Shown here: piece after piece, positions 1 to 6,787 of the stretch | Layout: every line of letters begins with the position of its first letter | Numbering within the stretch: position 1 is the first letter of the stretch | From: Amylolactobacillus amylophilus DSM 20533 = JCM 1125 | Lineage (GTDB): Bacteria; Bacillota; Bacilli; Lactobacillales; Lactobacillaceae | Length of the DNA: 64,000 nucleotides | Assembly (NCBI RefSeq): GCF_001936335.1 | Contig: NZ_CP018888.1 | Span: forward strand, 1,116,001-1,180,000 | Direction of reading: 5' to 3' | The notes under the pieces: model-generated | The model's database searches: none | What the model saw: only the letters and a program-made list of their open reading frames with translations | What the model was told of the DNA's origin: nothing | Program-made: the position numbers and the translations under genes

Positions 1-425
1 AAGGTGTCAATGTTGCGCTCATCTTCACGAATGATCTTCTCCCAATCCCACTGATCGACGTAGATGGAGTGGAAGTTGTCGATTTCGTCGTCCTTTCTGA
101 TGGCATTCATGTTGGTGTATAAACCTTGGTGCATCTTGAAGCCGTACTTATGGAGTGCGAGACGCTTCCACTTCGCGAGCGAATGGACGATTTCGATGGT
201 TTCACCTGGCAATTCCTTCATCTGGAATGAGACGGGTTGTTCAACCCCACTAAGGTTGTCGTTTAAACCCGAGTCGTGGTCGACGTACATTGGCGCCGAT
301 AACCGGGACAGGTGGAGCTCCTTACCAAACTCATCCTGGAAGGTTTCTCGAATATAACGGATTGCTTCCTGAGTTTCTAGCACATCTAATTTAGGATCGT
401 AATGGTCAGGGATAATTAATTGCAT
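1..425 (-). CDS. asnA: Aspartate-ammonia ligase (asparagine synthetase A), 3' part cut by window edge
   Basis: The minus strand reads [14 protein letters not shown] from the ATG at 425 and stays open to base 1, giving about 141 residues of a protein that is usually about 330. The fragment contains the AsnA N-terminal features, including a segment around [16 protein letters not shown] and one around [10 protein letters not shown] near the cut. AsnA makes asparagine from aspartate, ammonia and ATP in the cytoplasm and is structurally related to class II aminoacyl-tRNA synthetases. A GGAGTAA ribosome site lies just before the ATG. An Asn T-box leader precedes it, which agrees with the assignment. 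The C-terminal half lies outside the window. Confidence 0.93.
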   Translation of the reverse strand, partial: MQLIIPDHYDPKLDVLETQEAIRYIRETFQDEFGKELHLSRLSAPMYVDHDSGLNDNLSGVEQPVSFQMKELPGETIEIVHSLAKWKRLALHKYGFKMHQGLYTNMNAIRKDDEIDNFHSIYVDQWDWEKIIREDERNIDT

Positions 426-464
426 CTGTGTTACTCCTTTGTGGTAGTTTTTATTAGTCTGTTT

Positions 465-733
465 TTGGGGAATAAAAAAGCCCTTCATCCCCAATACAGG
501 GACGAAAGACTTCGCGGTACCACCCAGTTTGACTATTGCTAGACCACCTCTACCGAGTACAAGCATACTCGCCGCCTTTAACGTCACGGACACGTCTAAG
601 CCTACTGAATTTCGGTTAGAAACTGGGAAGTGTTTTTCGAATAGTCAGTGACTCGTTGGTTTCCACTCAGCCCAACTCACTGGTAGTGTGACTATCTTAC
701 TCGTCTTCTTCATCGTTTTATCTAATGTTATTT
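465..733 (-). promoter_or_regulatory. T-box leader, tRNA-Asn responsive (specifier AAC)
   Basis: On the minus strand the leader carries the T-box core TGGTACCGCG (plus positions 513-522), followed by a GC-rich terminator hairpin and a T-run at about 471-508. Stem I folds from nested pairs such as ATAGTC/GACTAT and AGTGA/TCACT. The base helix GAAG/CTTC places the codon AAC (plus positions 632-634) exactly at the specifier site, one A before the 3' side of the base helix. AAC is an asparagine codon, matching asnA. Uncharged tRNA-Asn should stabilise the antiterminator and switch asnA on. Confidence 0.92.
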
Positions 734-739
734 TCATGT

Positions 740-768
740 ATTATAGCACGATAATTTACAAAAGTAAA
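740..768 (-). promoter_or_regulatory. Promoter of the asnA T-box leader
   Basis: Read on the minus strand: TTTACT (-35), a 17-base spacer, then a perfect TATAAT (-10) at plus 740-745. Transcription would start near 733 and cross the T-box. It lies just past the end of the alanine dehydrogenase gene, and no terminator is seen between that gene and this promoter. Confidence 0.75.
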
Positions 769-777
769 ACTAAATAT

Positions 778-1884
778 TTAGTTTTGTGTTGCGTATGGTA
801 TAAATGGGAGCTGGAGGCTGTCTGCGACTGCCTGTTCGGTCAGCTGGCCGTTGTACGTATTCAAGCCAGTGGCAATTGTCGGATTGACTAACGCTTTACT
901 CAAGCCAAGGTTGGCAATGTCTAAGCCATAAGGCGTTGTCGCACTTGAGAGAGCTTCTGTAGCGGTCTTCGGTACTGCCCCCGGGATGTTCGCGACTGCG
1001 TAGTGGATGACTCCATGGCTGACGAATGTTGGAGCATCGTGTGTTGTTGCGTGGGTCGTGGTGGCGAAAATTCCCCCTTGATCAATTGGAATATCGACGA
1101 CCACGGAACCCGGTTCCATGCTCTCAATCATCTCTTTCGTGACCAGTTTAGGGGCGGCAGCACCGGGAATCAGCACAGCACCAATTACGAGATCAGCCGT
1201 TTGTACGCTTTGGGCAATCGTGTGACTGTTGCTCAATAATGTGTTAATTCTACCGGCAAAAATCTGCTCTAATTCTGCTAAACGGTGGGCGCTTCGGTCG
1301 AGGATCGTGACATTTGCGCCCAGTCCAACAGCGATTTTGGCAGCGTTTACTCCCACAACACCACCACCAATGATCACGACGTTACCTGGCCGAACCCCGG
1401 GGACGCCAGCTAAGAGAATTCCCTTACCCCCATTGTTTGATTCCAGGAAGTGGGCACCTGCTTGAACTGCCATCCGGCCGGCAATTTGACTCATTGGTAC
1501 AAGTAGTGGCAGGTCGCCGTTTGGCCCCACCATGGTCTCGTAGCCGATAGCTGTGACCTTTGCAGCAAGGAGAGTGTCTGTTAACTCCTTGTTTGCGGCC
1601 AAGTGTAGGTACGTGTAGAGAATCAATCCGGGACGGAAATACTGGTATTCTTCTGCTAATGGTTCCTTCACCTTGATTACCATGTCGGCAGACCAGGCTT
1701 TTGCAGCGTCGACTAGTTCTGCGCCAGCGGTTGCGTATTCTTGGTCGTTAAATCCAGCAGCCACACCGGCATTGTGTTCGACTAGAACCTGGTGGCCTGC
1801 TGTAGTGAATTGTTGGACACCACTTGGCATTAAGCCAACTCGTTCCTCGTGATTCTTAATTTCTTTTGGTACGCCAATAATCAT
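778..1884 (-). CDS. ald: Alanine dehydrogenase
   Basis: A 368-residue protein of normal family length that interconverts L-alanine and pyruvate plus ammonia with NAD. The N-terminus [20 protein letters not shown] is diagnostic of the family, with the conserved Arg in the EERV segment. Substrate-pocket segments VIKVKEP (Lys) and [10 protein letters not shown] (His) follow. The Rossmann fold lies at [16 protein letters not shown] and the nucleotide-binding domain ends in [13 protein letters not shown] carries the conserved Asp. The start is supported by AAGGAGAACAAGCA before the ATG. A large palindrome and a TACAAT box lie directly upstream and probably control it. It is a single-gene unit ending beside the asnA promoter. 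Confidence 0.95.
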   Translation of the reverse strand: MIIGVPKEIKNHEERVGLMPSGVQQFTTAGHQVLVEHNAGVAAGFNDQEYATAGAELVDAAKAWSADMVIKVKEPLAEEYQYFRPGLILYTYLHLAANKELTDTLLAAKVTAIGYETMVGPNGDLPLLVPMSQIAGRMAVQAGAHFLESNNGGKGILLAGVPGVRPGNVVIIGGGVVGVNAAKIAVGLGANVTILDRSAHRLAELEQIFAGRINTLLSNSHTIAQSVQTADLVIGAVLIPGAAAPKLVTKEMIESMEPGSVVVDIPIDQGGIFATTTHATTHDAPTFVSHGVIHYAVANIPGAVPKTATEALSSATTPYGLDIANLGLSKALVNPTIATGLNTYNGQLTEQAVADSLQLPFIPYATQN

Positions 1885-1909
1885 TGCTTGTTCTCCTTTT
1901 CCTAGAAAT

Positions 1910-1960
1910 AAAAAAATGGACCAAATTGGTATCTACTACCAGTATGGTCCAGCTATTGTA
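1910..1960 (-). promoter_or_regulatory. Palindrome with T-run and overlapping -10 box upstream of ald
   Basis: A 35-base symmetrical element at 1917-1951: outer arms TGGACCA/TGGTCCA, a 3-base internal loop on each side, inner arms TGGTA/TACCA and a 5-base loop. On the minus strand it is followed at once by seven Ts (plus 1910-1916) and then by the ald ribosome site. A TACAAT -10 candidate (plus 1955-1960) would put the ald transcript start inside the palindrome. It may be a repressor operator, a terminator of the upstream broken gene, or an attenuator; sequence alone does not decide. Confidence 0.6.
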
Positions 1961-1989
1961 TTTATGCAAATCTAGTCGAAGATGGGTGA

Positions 1990-2420
1990 CTAGTTAGCTT
2001 CGTCCTTGACGGAGAAGGCCATTTCCACATCCTCTGGAAGTGTTTCAGTTGGTGAAAGTTTCAACTTGATGGCGTCCTGGAAGTCGAAGAATTTGATTTC
2101 TCTGACGGGATCGCTATATGATTCTGGCTCCTTGACAATATTGCATTGCATGAAAATCTTGTAGGCCTGCTCCAGGTTGACGGGCTTGTAAGCATGTTTA
2201 CTAATATCCTTTATGGCAACGACTCTTGCCGCTTCCGTCGTGATTCCCGTCTCTTGCAGGGCTTTCGCGTTGACGTTTTATCAATCAGTTTCTTCACAAT
2301 ATCACTAATCTTCTTGTAGCGTGCGAAGTCGGCCTGATTGTCTGTGTTGTTCTTTCCCTGGAGCGCGATTGTATGAATCTGACTTAAGAGCAGATTGATT
2401 TCTTGTTGTTTTCTAAGCAT
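1990..2420 (-). pseudogene. Frameshifted hypothetical protein (about 143 residues if repaired)
   Basis: From the ATG at 2420 the frame encodes about 48 plausible residues (MLRKQQEINLLLSQI...KKLIDK) and then turns into a basic nonsense tail ending at 2211. In the next minus-strand frame the coding sense continues without a break from NVNAKALQETG to FSVKDEAN, stopping at 1990. The switch falls at a run of four As on the minus strand (plus 2277-2280); one extra A would restore a single protein of about 143 residues. I do not recognise the family: it looks soluble, acidic and helical, with no signal peptide or membrane segment. It could be a true mutation, a sequencing deletion in a homopolymer, or less likely programmed slippage. 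Confidence 0.7.
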
Positions 2421-2677
2421 TGATTAAATTCCTCTAAGAATTGATTTGTGTCTCGTCATGAAAGGTTGTTGGCCACAAAAAAATGTATGAGCTTCCATAA
2501 CTAGGTTTATCTTAACTCAATTTGGTCCATTTAATAACAAAATATGTGATAAATATAACAATAAAAAGCGTTCTTTAATTATGAAACTAATTTGAATGCG
2601 CTTATTTACATATTTCTACTAAGTTTGATTAGAAACAGCTACCAAACAAGCCTATTTATAGCAAAAAGAATAATTAT

Positions 2678-2705
2678 TTGTATTTTAACGTTTCTTCGTT
2701 ACAAT
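2678..2705 (+). promoter_or_regulatory. Probable promoter of the cyclophilin gene
   Basis: TTGTAT (2678-2683), a 16-base spacer and TACAAT (2700-2705), followed by an AT-rich leader and the AAAGGAG ribosome site of the cyclophilin gene. The 2430-2677 stretch between the broken gene and this promoter holds no gene; its only notable element is a copy (2518-2532) of a 15-base string from the ald palindrome, in opposite orientation. Confidence 0.55.
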
Positions 2706-2752
2706 CAGTTAGTAACATATAAAAATTAATTAAAGAGATAAAAGGAGTAAAC

Positions 2753-3334
2753 ATGACTTTTCCACAACTAGATTTAGAACACGTTACCGGCCCTAAGGCC
2801 ACAATCAAGACTAACCAAGGGGAGATCATCATCCAATTATTCGCGGCCGAGGCTAAGAAGACAGTGCAAAATTTTGTTGAGTTAGCGAAGAAGGGCTACT
2901 ACAACGGTGTAACCTTCCACCGGGTGATTCCAGACTTCATGATTCAGGGTGGCGACCCGACTGGGACTGGCGCCGGTGGTGAGAGCATCTACGGCGAGAG
3001 CTTTGCCGATGAATTCTCTGACCAGCTCTTTAACTTGAACGGCGCGCTTTCGATGGCTAATGCGGGTCCGAATACGAACGGCAGCCAATTTTTCATTGTT
3101 TCAAACACCAACGTGCCAAAGAGGATGTTGAAGCAACTGGCACCTGCAGGTTACCCAACTGAGATTATCGCTGCATATGAAAAGGGTGGTACTCCTTGGC
3201 TTGATCATAAACATACCGTGTTTGGCCAGGTGATTTCGGGCATGGACGTGGTGGAAAAGATTAGCAAGCTAGAGCGCGATGCCTTTGACAAGCCGATAGA
3301 ACCCGTTGTGATGGAAGAAGTAATTATCGCCTAG
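2753..3334 (+). CDS. ppiB: Cyclophilin-type peptidyl-prolyl cis-trans isomerase
   Basis: A 193-residue cytoplasmic cyclophilin without a signal peptide; it catalyses proline isomerisation during protein folding. The core motif [15 protein letters not shown] sits at residues 55-69 and supplies the catalytic Arg57, Phe62, Met63 and Gln65. GSQFFIV, with the conserved Gln-Phe-Phe, and [14 protein letters not shown] near the C-terminus complete the fold. An insertion around residues 125-145 ([16 protein letters not shown]) is typical of the longer PpiB forms of lactobacilli. An AAAGGAG site 6 bases upstream fixes the start. It appears monocistronic or shared with the small gene that follows. Confidence 0.95.
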   Translation: MTFPQLDLEHVTGPKATIKTNQGEIIIQLFAAEAKKTVQNFVELAKKGYYNGVTFHRVIPDFMIQGGDPTGTGAGGESIYGESFADEFSDQLFNLNGALSMANAGPNTNGSQFFIVSNTNVPKRMLKQLAPAGYPTEIIAAYEKGGTPWLDHKHTVFGQVISGMDVVEKISKLERDAFDKPIEPVVMEEVIIA

Positions 3335-3414
3335 ATTTTTGAGTCTTCAAAACAGACTTTTGCTGATGACAGCGTTATACTTGGGGTAACTTAAATAATA
3401 AAGGAGTTGGTTCA

Positions 3415-3651
3415 ATGGCAGATAGAGAATTTACAAGATCAGAGCTAGCTAAATACACAGGTGAGGGTGGCCAACCCGCCTATGTTGCAATCGATGGAAC
3501 CGTTTATGATATGACTAACGTCGAAGCTTGGGCGGGCGGCAAGCACCACGGTAATACCGCCGGTCAAGATCTCTCGGACGTTATTGTTAAGGCACCTCAT
3601 AAGAAATCAGTTCTAGCTAAGTTACCTGTTGTTGGTAAATTAGTCGATTAA
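3415..3651 (+). CDS. Small cytochrome b5-like heme/steroid-binding domain protein
   Basis: The 78-residue protein is a single cytochrome-b5-like domain. It starts EFTRSELAKYTG, continues through AYVAIDGTVYDMTNVEAW, and has GGKHHGNTAG (His44/His45) where classical members carry HPGG. A second conserved histidine lies in PHKKSV (His62). These could be axial heme ligands, but members with this short layout may bind other ligands instead. There is no signal peptide or membrane anchor, so it should be cytosolic. AAAGGAG lies 9 bases before the ATG. A strong hairpin terminator follows immediately. Its physiological role in lactic acid bacteria is not established. Confidence 0.85.
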   Translation: MADREFTRSELAKYTGEGGQPAYVAIDGTVYDMTNVEAWAGGKHHGNTAGQDLSDVIVKAPHKKSVLAKLPVVGKLVD

Positions 3652-3656
3652 AAAAA

Positions 3657-3686
3657 GCCGGTTATCCTGCAGGATAACCGGTTTTA
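3657..3686. terminator. Bidirectional intrinsic terminator
   Basis: A near-perfect palindrome with arms CCGGTTATCC/GGATAACCGG (3658-3681), flanked by As on the left and Ts on the right. It can end both the cytochrome-b5-like gene and the converging SGNH lipoprotein gene. Confidence 0.9.
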
Positions 3687-3705
3687 TTGTGCGCTCAGTT
3701 TAAGG

Positions 3706-4371
3706 CTAAAGATTCTTGAGCGCGATGTTCTTCGCTACGAAAGTGACCAGGCTGTTAATTCCGTCCGTTGTTGGATGAGTGTGATCGGCGACGAACCAAT
3801 CGTTGTGGTCCTTCGAATATGCTGCCCAATCAATTATGGTCAGATTCTGATACTTCTTCGCGGATTTAGCGAGTGCAGCATTAACTTCCTCTTCCCACGG
3901 GCTGTCCGGCGTGTGGACATTAATCCAGAACACCGTGCGTTTAGTGCCGGCAACCTGCATGATCTGTGCCATTTGCTCAGGTGTATATGTCCCGTTTGTC
4001 CCCAGGCCGATTAGTAATGTGTCCGCCATCTGTCCTTGGTCAATCATTGAGCGCTCGATGTCTGCTAATTCGTAAATCTGACGACTGACGCTCGTGTTCA
4101 GGTTCATTTGCGAAAAGACTTTCTTGTACTTGTACGCACTACCTTCCATGACTGAATCACCAATGGCGGTTATTTTTAGCTGGTTAATGTATGATTGCTC
4201 ACGCTTAGTCAAGGTTGTGTAGTCGACTGGCTTTGCTTTCTTAACCTTAGTGACTTTTTTGGTTGTTTTATCAGCCGCGGCTGGTGCCTTAGTTACAGCT
4301 GCGTCATTTTGACAGGCACCAAGCATCGCTGTAACTAGAGCAATAATACTCATTGTGCTAATCTTTTTCAT
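3706..4371 (-). CDS. SGNH/GDSL-family hydrolase lipoprotein (OatA C-terminal-domain-like)
   Basis: From the ATG at 4371 the protein has 221 residues. The N-terminus MKKISTMSIIALVTAMLGAC is a lipoprotein signal with lipobox LGAC and lipidated Cys20. A Lys/Thr/Ala-rich linker follows, then an SGNH domain: block I ITAIGDSVMEG with the nucleophile Ser73, block III GLGTNG with Asn, and block V DHTHPTTDG with the Asp-His pair. This resembles the extracellular domain of peptidoglycan O-acetyltransferase OatA, but the acyltransferase-3 membrane domain is absent. It may therefore esterify or de-esterify surface carbohydrates with a separate partner. An upstream in-frame ATG at 4482 would put 37 residues before the signal and is rejected. 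Confidence 0.85.
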   Translation of the reverse strand: MKKISTMSIIALVTAMLGACQNDAAVTKAPAAADKTTKKVTKVKKAKPVDYTTLTKREQSYINQLKITAIGDSVMEGSAYKYKKVFSQMNLNTSVSRQIYELADIERSMIDQGQMADTLLIGLGTNGTYTPEQMAQIMQVAGTKRTVFWINVHTPDSPWEEEVNAALAKSAKKYQNLTIIDWAAYSKDHNDWFVADHTHPTTDGINSLVTFVAKNIALKNL

Positions 4372-4483
4372 ACTCACGATTTCCCTGTCCTTTTCGATGT
4401 AATTTAATTCTAACACGATTTTGTTCGTGCGAGTATCCCTCTGAAAAATGTTATAATCTGAACTAGGTAGTAGGAGGAACAAA

Positions 4484-5329
4484 ATGGCTAACTACAACGA
4501 AAATAATAGGCAATCGCTTAATCGGCCAACTACTCCGAAGAAGCGGAAGCCACTCGATAAGGTGACCGACTGGATTAGTACAAATGGCATGATCATTCTA
4601 GTTGTTGGTCTGGTGATTATTCTGCTGATGAGTGCCTCTAGGACGTTGGGCTGGGCAGCGCTCATCGCTGGTATGATTCTAATTTACATCATGGCACAGA
4701 CCCAGCCGGAAGAGAAGGAGAGTAAGCTCAACCGGCGGCTCTCGACACAAGTCGACTTTTTAGGTCAACGAGTCGGCGCGGGAATTGAAGAACGGGTAGC
4801 TGCACCAGAGAATCCCTCGCCTGAAAGACAGAAGATTGACAGGCGCGTCGGTGGGTTGAATCTCAATCTACTCGTGCTATTTCTGGCTGCAATCACCCTA
4901 GTACTCGTCTTCTATGGCCCGTTTGCCTCTGCTTATGTGTTAGTAGGGATTGAGAGCAAGTCATCAATCTACCAGACGTCTTTGACGATTGCCCAAATAG
5001 GGTTGAACGCCGGAATTCTCAGCTACGGGTTCCTGACAATCGTCATTGGAGCGCCAATCATGATTATTCTACTTACCCTCTCTAAGAAACGACGGTCACG
5101 GCTCTGGGCGTTTATCCTTTCCGCGTTAGAGAGCGTCGTTTTGATTGTCGTAATGGCCAGCCTAATCTACATCATGAACACGGTGGAGGAGGGCAAGCTG
5201 GTCTCCATGTTCAGCGCTAAACTAGCGGATGTCCTCAGCATGACCGTTGGTTTCGGCATTTCCAGCTACTTGCTGCTAGTCTCCTCATTGATCACATCGG
5301 TGGTTACGGCTCTAAATAACAAGAAATGA
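4484..5329 (+). CDS. Multi-pass membrane protein of unknown function
   Basis: A 281-residue protein with a basic, Asn/Pro-rich cytoplasmic N-terminus. Two transmembrane helices lie at about residues 33-71, a charged soluble loop at about 73-123 (rich in Glu, Arg and Gln), and about four more helices at 127-148, 165-202, 207-230 and 245-276. I recognise no catalytic motif and no family. TAGGAGG lies 6 bases before the ATG, and its promoter region is shared with the divergent SGNH lipoprotein gene (about 110 bases apart). It is followed by a strong terminator and looks monocistronic. A membrane scaffold or stress-response role is only a guess. Confidence 0.8.
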   Translation: MANYNENNRQSLNRPTTPKKRKPLDKVTDWISTNGMIILVVGLVIILLMSASRTLGWAALIAGMILIYIMAQTQPEEKESKLNRRLSTQVDFLGQRVGAGIEERVAAPENPSPERQKIDRRVGGLNLNLLVLFLAAITLVLVFYGPFASAYVLVGIESKSSIYQTSLTIAQIGLNAGILSYGFLTIVIGAPIMIILLTLSKKRRSRLWAFILSALESVVLIVVMASLIYIMNTVEEGKLVSMFSAKLADVLSMTVGFGISSYLLLVSSLITSVVTALNNKK

Positions 5330-5351
5330 AATTGAGTCGATGACTAATAAT

Positions 5352-5396
5352 CAAAATGGTGTTGCCAATTTTAACGTTGGTAACACCATTTTTTAT
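5352..5396. terminator. Bidirectional intrinsic terminator
   Basis: Arms AAATGGTGTTGCCAA and TTGGTAACACCATTT pair almost perfectly around a short loop and are followed by TTTATT. It separates the converging membrane-protein and flavin-oxidoreductase genes. Confidence 0.9.
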
Positions 5397-5399
5397 TGG

Positions 5400-6518
5400 T
5401 TATTTTTCAGGCTTTGGTAGCTTCTTTAGTCTGATAAAACGCTTGATTAGATACCCGTAGAATGTGCGGGTAATTGGAGCGTCCTCAACTGCCACCGTGA
5501 GTGGGCGTAAGTCAAATTGATCATCACGCCCTTCTTCTAGCAGAACGGGCCAGTCTGGTTGCATGATGAGCTGTTGGCCAATTCCAACAATTTCGGCATT
5601 TTCCAATACGCCTAATACATCGGCGCGAGTCCGGACACCACCGACACCAATCAATGGGAAGCGCCCATCAATATGGTCGTGAATGTATTTCAGAATGGAG
5701 TGTTCCCGGAAATTTGGATTATGTGACACCTTTTGGAAATCATCAAGCGACATGTGCACGTAATCTAGGTCGAATTGCTGGAGTTGATCGAGGAGCCAGA
5801 GGGTATCCTGCAAGGCAATGCCCCCGTGACCAAATTCCTCCGGGGAGAACCGGTAGCCGATGACGAATGGCCGGTCCGCATACTTGCTGCGTGCGGCAAA
5901 GACGGACTGCAAAACTTCATTTAGGAAGCGGAAACGTTGTGCACGATCACCTCCCCAGGCATCGGTTCTGCGGTTAGCATGTTGTGAGAAGAATTCTTGA
6001 ACCAGATAGCCATTGGCACCGTGGATTTCGACACCATCAAAGCCAGCTTCAATTGCCCGTCTGGTTGCTGCGCCAAAAGCGGCGATGGTGGTTTCGATCT
6101 CGTTTTCCGTCATCGCTCGTGGTAGTTCCGATCCTGGCCGATGTGCCAGTACGACACTTGGGGCAATCGGCTGGGTGTGAATTGTGTCCTCATGGGTAAG
6201 CCGTCCAGCATGGAAAATCTGGATGAAGGCCTTGGCTCCTGCATCATGAATCGTTTCTGCCAATTTTTTTAGGTTCGGGATGTATTTATCATCGGCGATG
6301 CTTAGCTCACCGTTCCAGCCCTTACCTAATTCTGTGACGTTTGAGGCGGAGACAATAACTGCGCCTAGGCCTTTAGCACGCGCCCTATAGAAAGCCATCT
6401 CATCAAGTGTCACTTGGCCATCGTGCATGCTTTGGACGTTCGTTAGTGGTGCCTGGAATAGCCGGTTGGTAACAGTCACACCGGATTTAAATGTTAAGGG
6501 TTCGTCAAATTTGCTCAT
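5400..6518 (-). CDS. NADH-dependent flavin oxidoreductase, old yellow enzyme family
   Basis: From the ATG at 6518 (AGGAG eight bases upstream) the protein has 372 residues, a TIM-barrel FMN enzyme of the OYE family that reduces activated C=C bonds with NAD(P)H. Family features are the N-terminal TNRLFQAPLTNVQS, the FMN-binding IVSASNVTELGKGW, the signature GFDGVEIHGANGYLVQEFFS followed by NRRTDAWGG, and the C-terminal LIGVGGVRTRADV. The physiological substrate is unknown. An upstream in-frame start at 6560 would run through the ribosome site and is less likely. Its promoter region overlaps that of the divergent small-protein gene. Confidence 0.9.
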   Translation of the reverse strand: MSKFDEPLTFKSGVTVTNRLFQAPLTNVQSMHDGQVTLDEMAFYRARAKGLGAVIVSASNVTELGKGWNGELSIADDKYIPNLKKLAETIHDAGAKAFIQIFHAGRLTHEDTIHTQPIAPSVVLAHRPGSELPRAMTENEIETTIAAFGAATRRAIEAGFDGVEIHGANGYLVQEFFSQHANRRTDAWGGDRAQRFRFLNEVLQSVFAARSKYADRPFVIGYRFSPEEFGHGGIALQDTLWLLDQLQQFDLDYVHMSLDDFQKVSHNPNFREHSILKYIHDHIDGRFPLIGVGGVRTRADVLGVLENAEIVGIGQQLIMQPDWPVLLEEGRDDQFDLRPLTVAVEDAPITRTFYGYLIKRFIRLKKLPKPEK

Positions 6519-6547
6519 TATCATTACTCCTAAAAAAATCCTTTTCT

Positions 6548-6576
6548 TTGACATTACCACAAAATGGCCTTATAAT
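6548..6576 (+). promoter_or_regulatory. Full-consensus sigma-A promoter of the 39-residue protein
   Basis: TTGACA (6548-6553), an exact 17-base spacer and TATAAT (6571-6576). Both hexamers match the vegetative consensus at all six positions. The only downstream gene before a terminator is the 39-codon ORF at 6630. Confidence 0.9.
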
Positions 6577-6629
6577 GAACAAATTCGCTACTATAAGGCC
6601 GTCCGATTTTTTGAACGGAGGTTCTAACA

Positions 6630-6749
6630 ATGAGATATCAACTTAGATTGAATACAGATACACAAATTTTTATTGTGACTGACACTGCAACAAGTAAAAC
6701 TGCTTCTGGCAGAACAATTCAAGCAGCATTAGCTAAGATGAAAAAATAA
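6630..6749 (+). CDS. Small 39-residue protein of unknown function
   Basis: The ORF starts MRYQLRLNTDTQIFIV, continues through a Thr/Ser-rich middle and ends AALAKMKK. It has a strong ribosome site (GGAGG, 8 bases before the ATG), a perfect-consensus promoter 54 bases upstream and an intrinsic terminator touching its stop codon. It is a complete transcription unit dedicated to a tiny protein. There is no membrane segment, signal peptide or cysteine. The predicted layout is a beta-strand pair followed by a basic helix. I do not recognise it; the expression signals make it much more credible than a random short ORF. Confidence 0.75.
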   Translation: MRYQLRLNTDTQIFIVTDTATSKTASGRTIQAALAKMKK

Positions 6750-6775
6750 GACGATGCAGCCGCATCGTCTTTTTC
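6750..6775 (+). terminator. Intrinsic terminator of the small-protein gene
   Basis: Arms GACGATGC/GCATCGTC (6750-6757 and 6762-6769) with a 4-base loop, followed by five Ts. The left arm begins one base after the TAA stop. Confidence 0.9.
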
Positions 6776-6787
6776 TTTTGCGCGAGA

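Noticed and set aside
2211-2420. The 69-codon ORF as a complete small gene
   Set aside because: Its last 20 residues are a frameshift artefact; the coding pattern continues in another frame to 1990.
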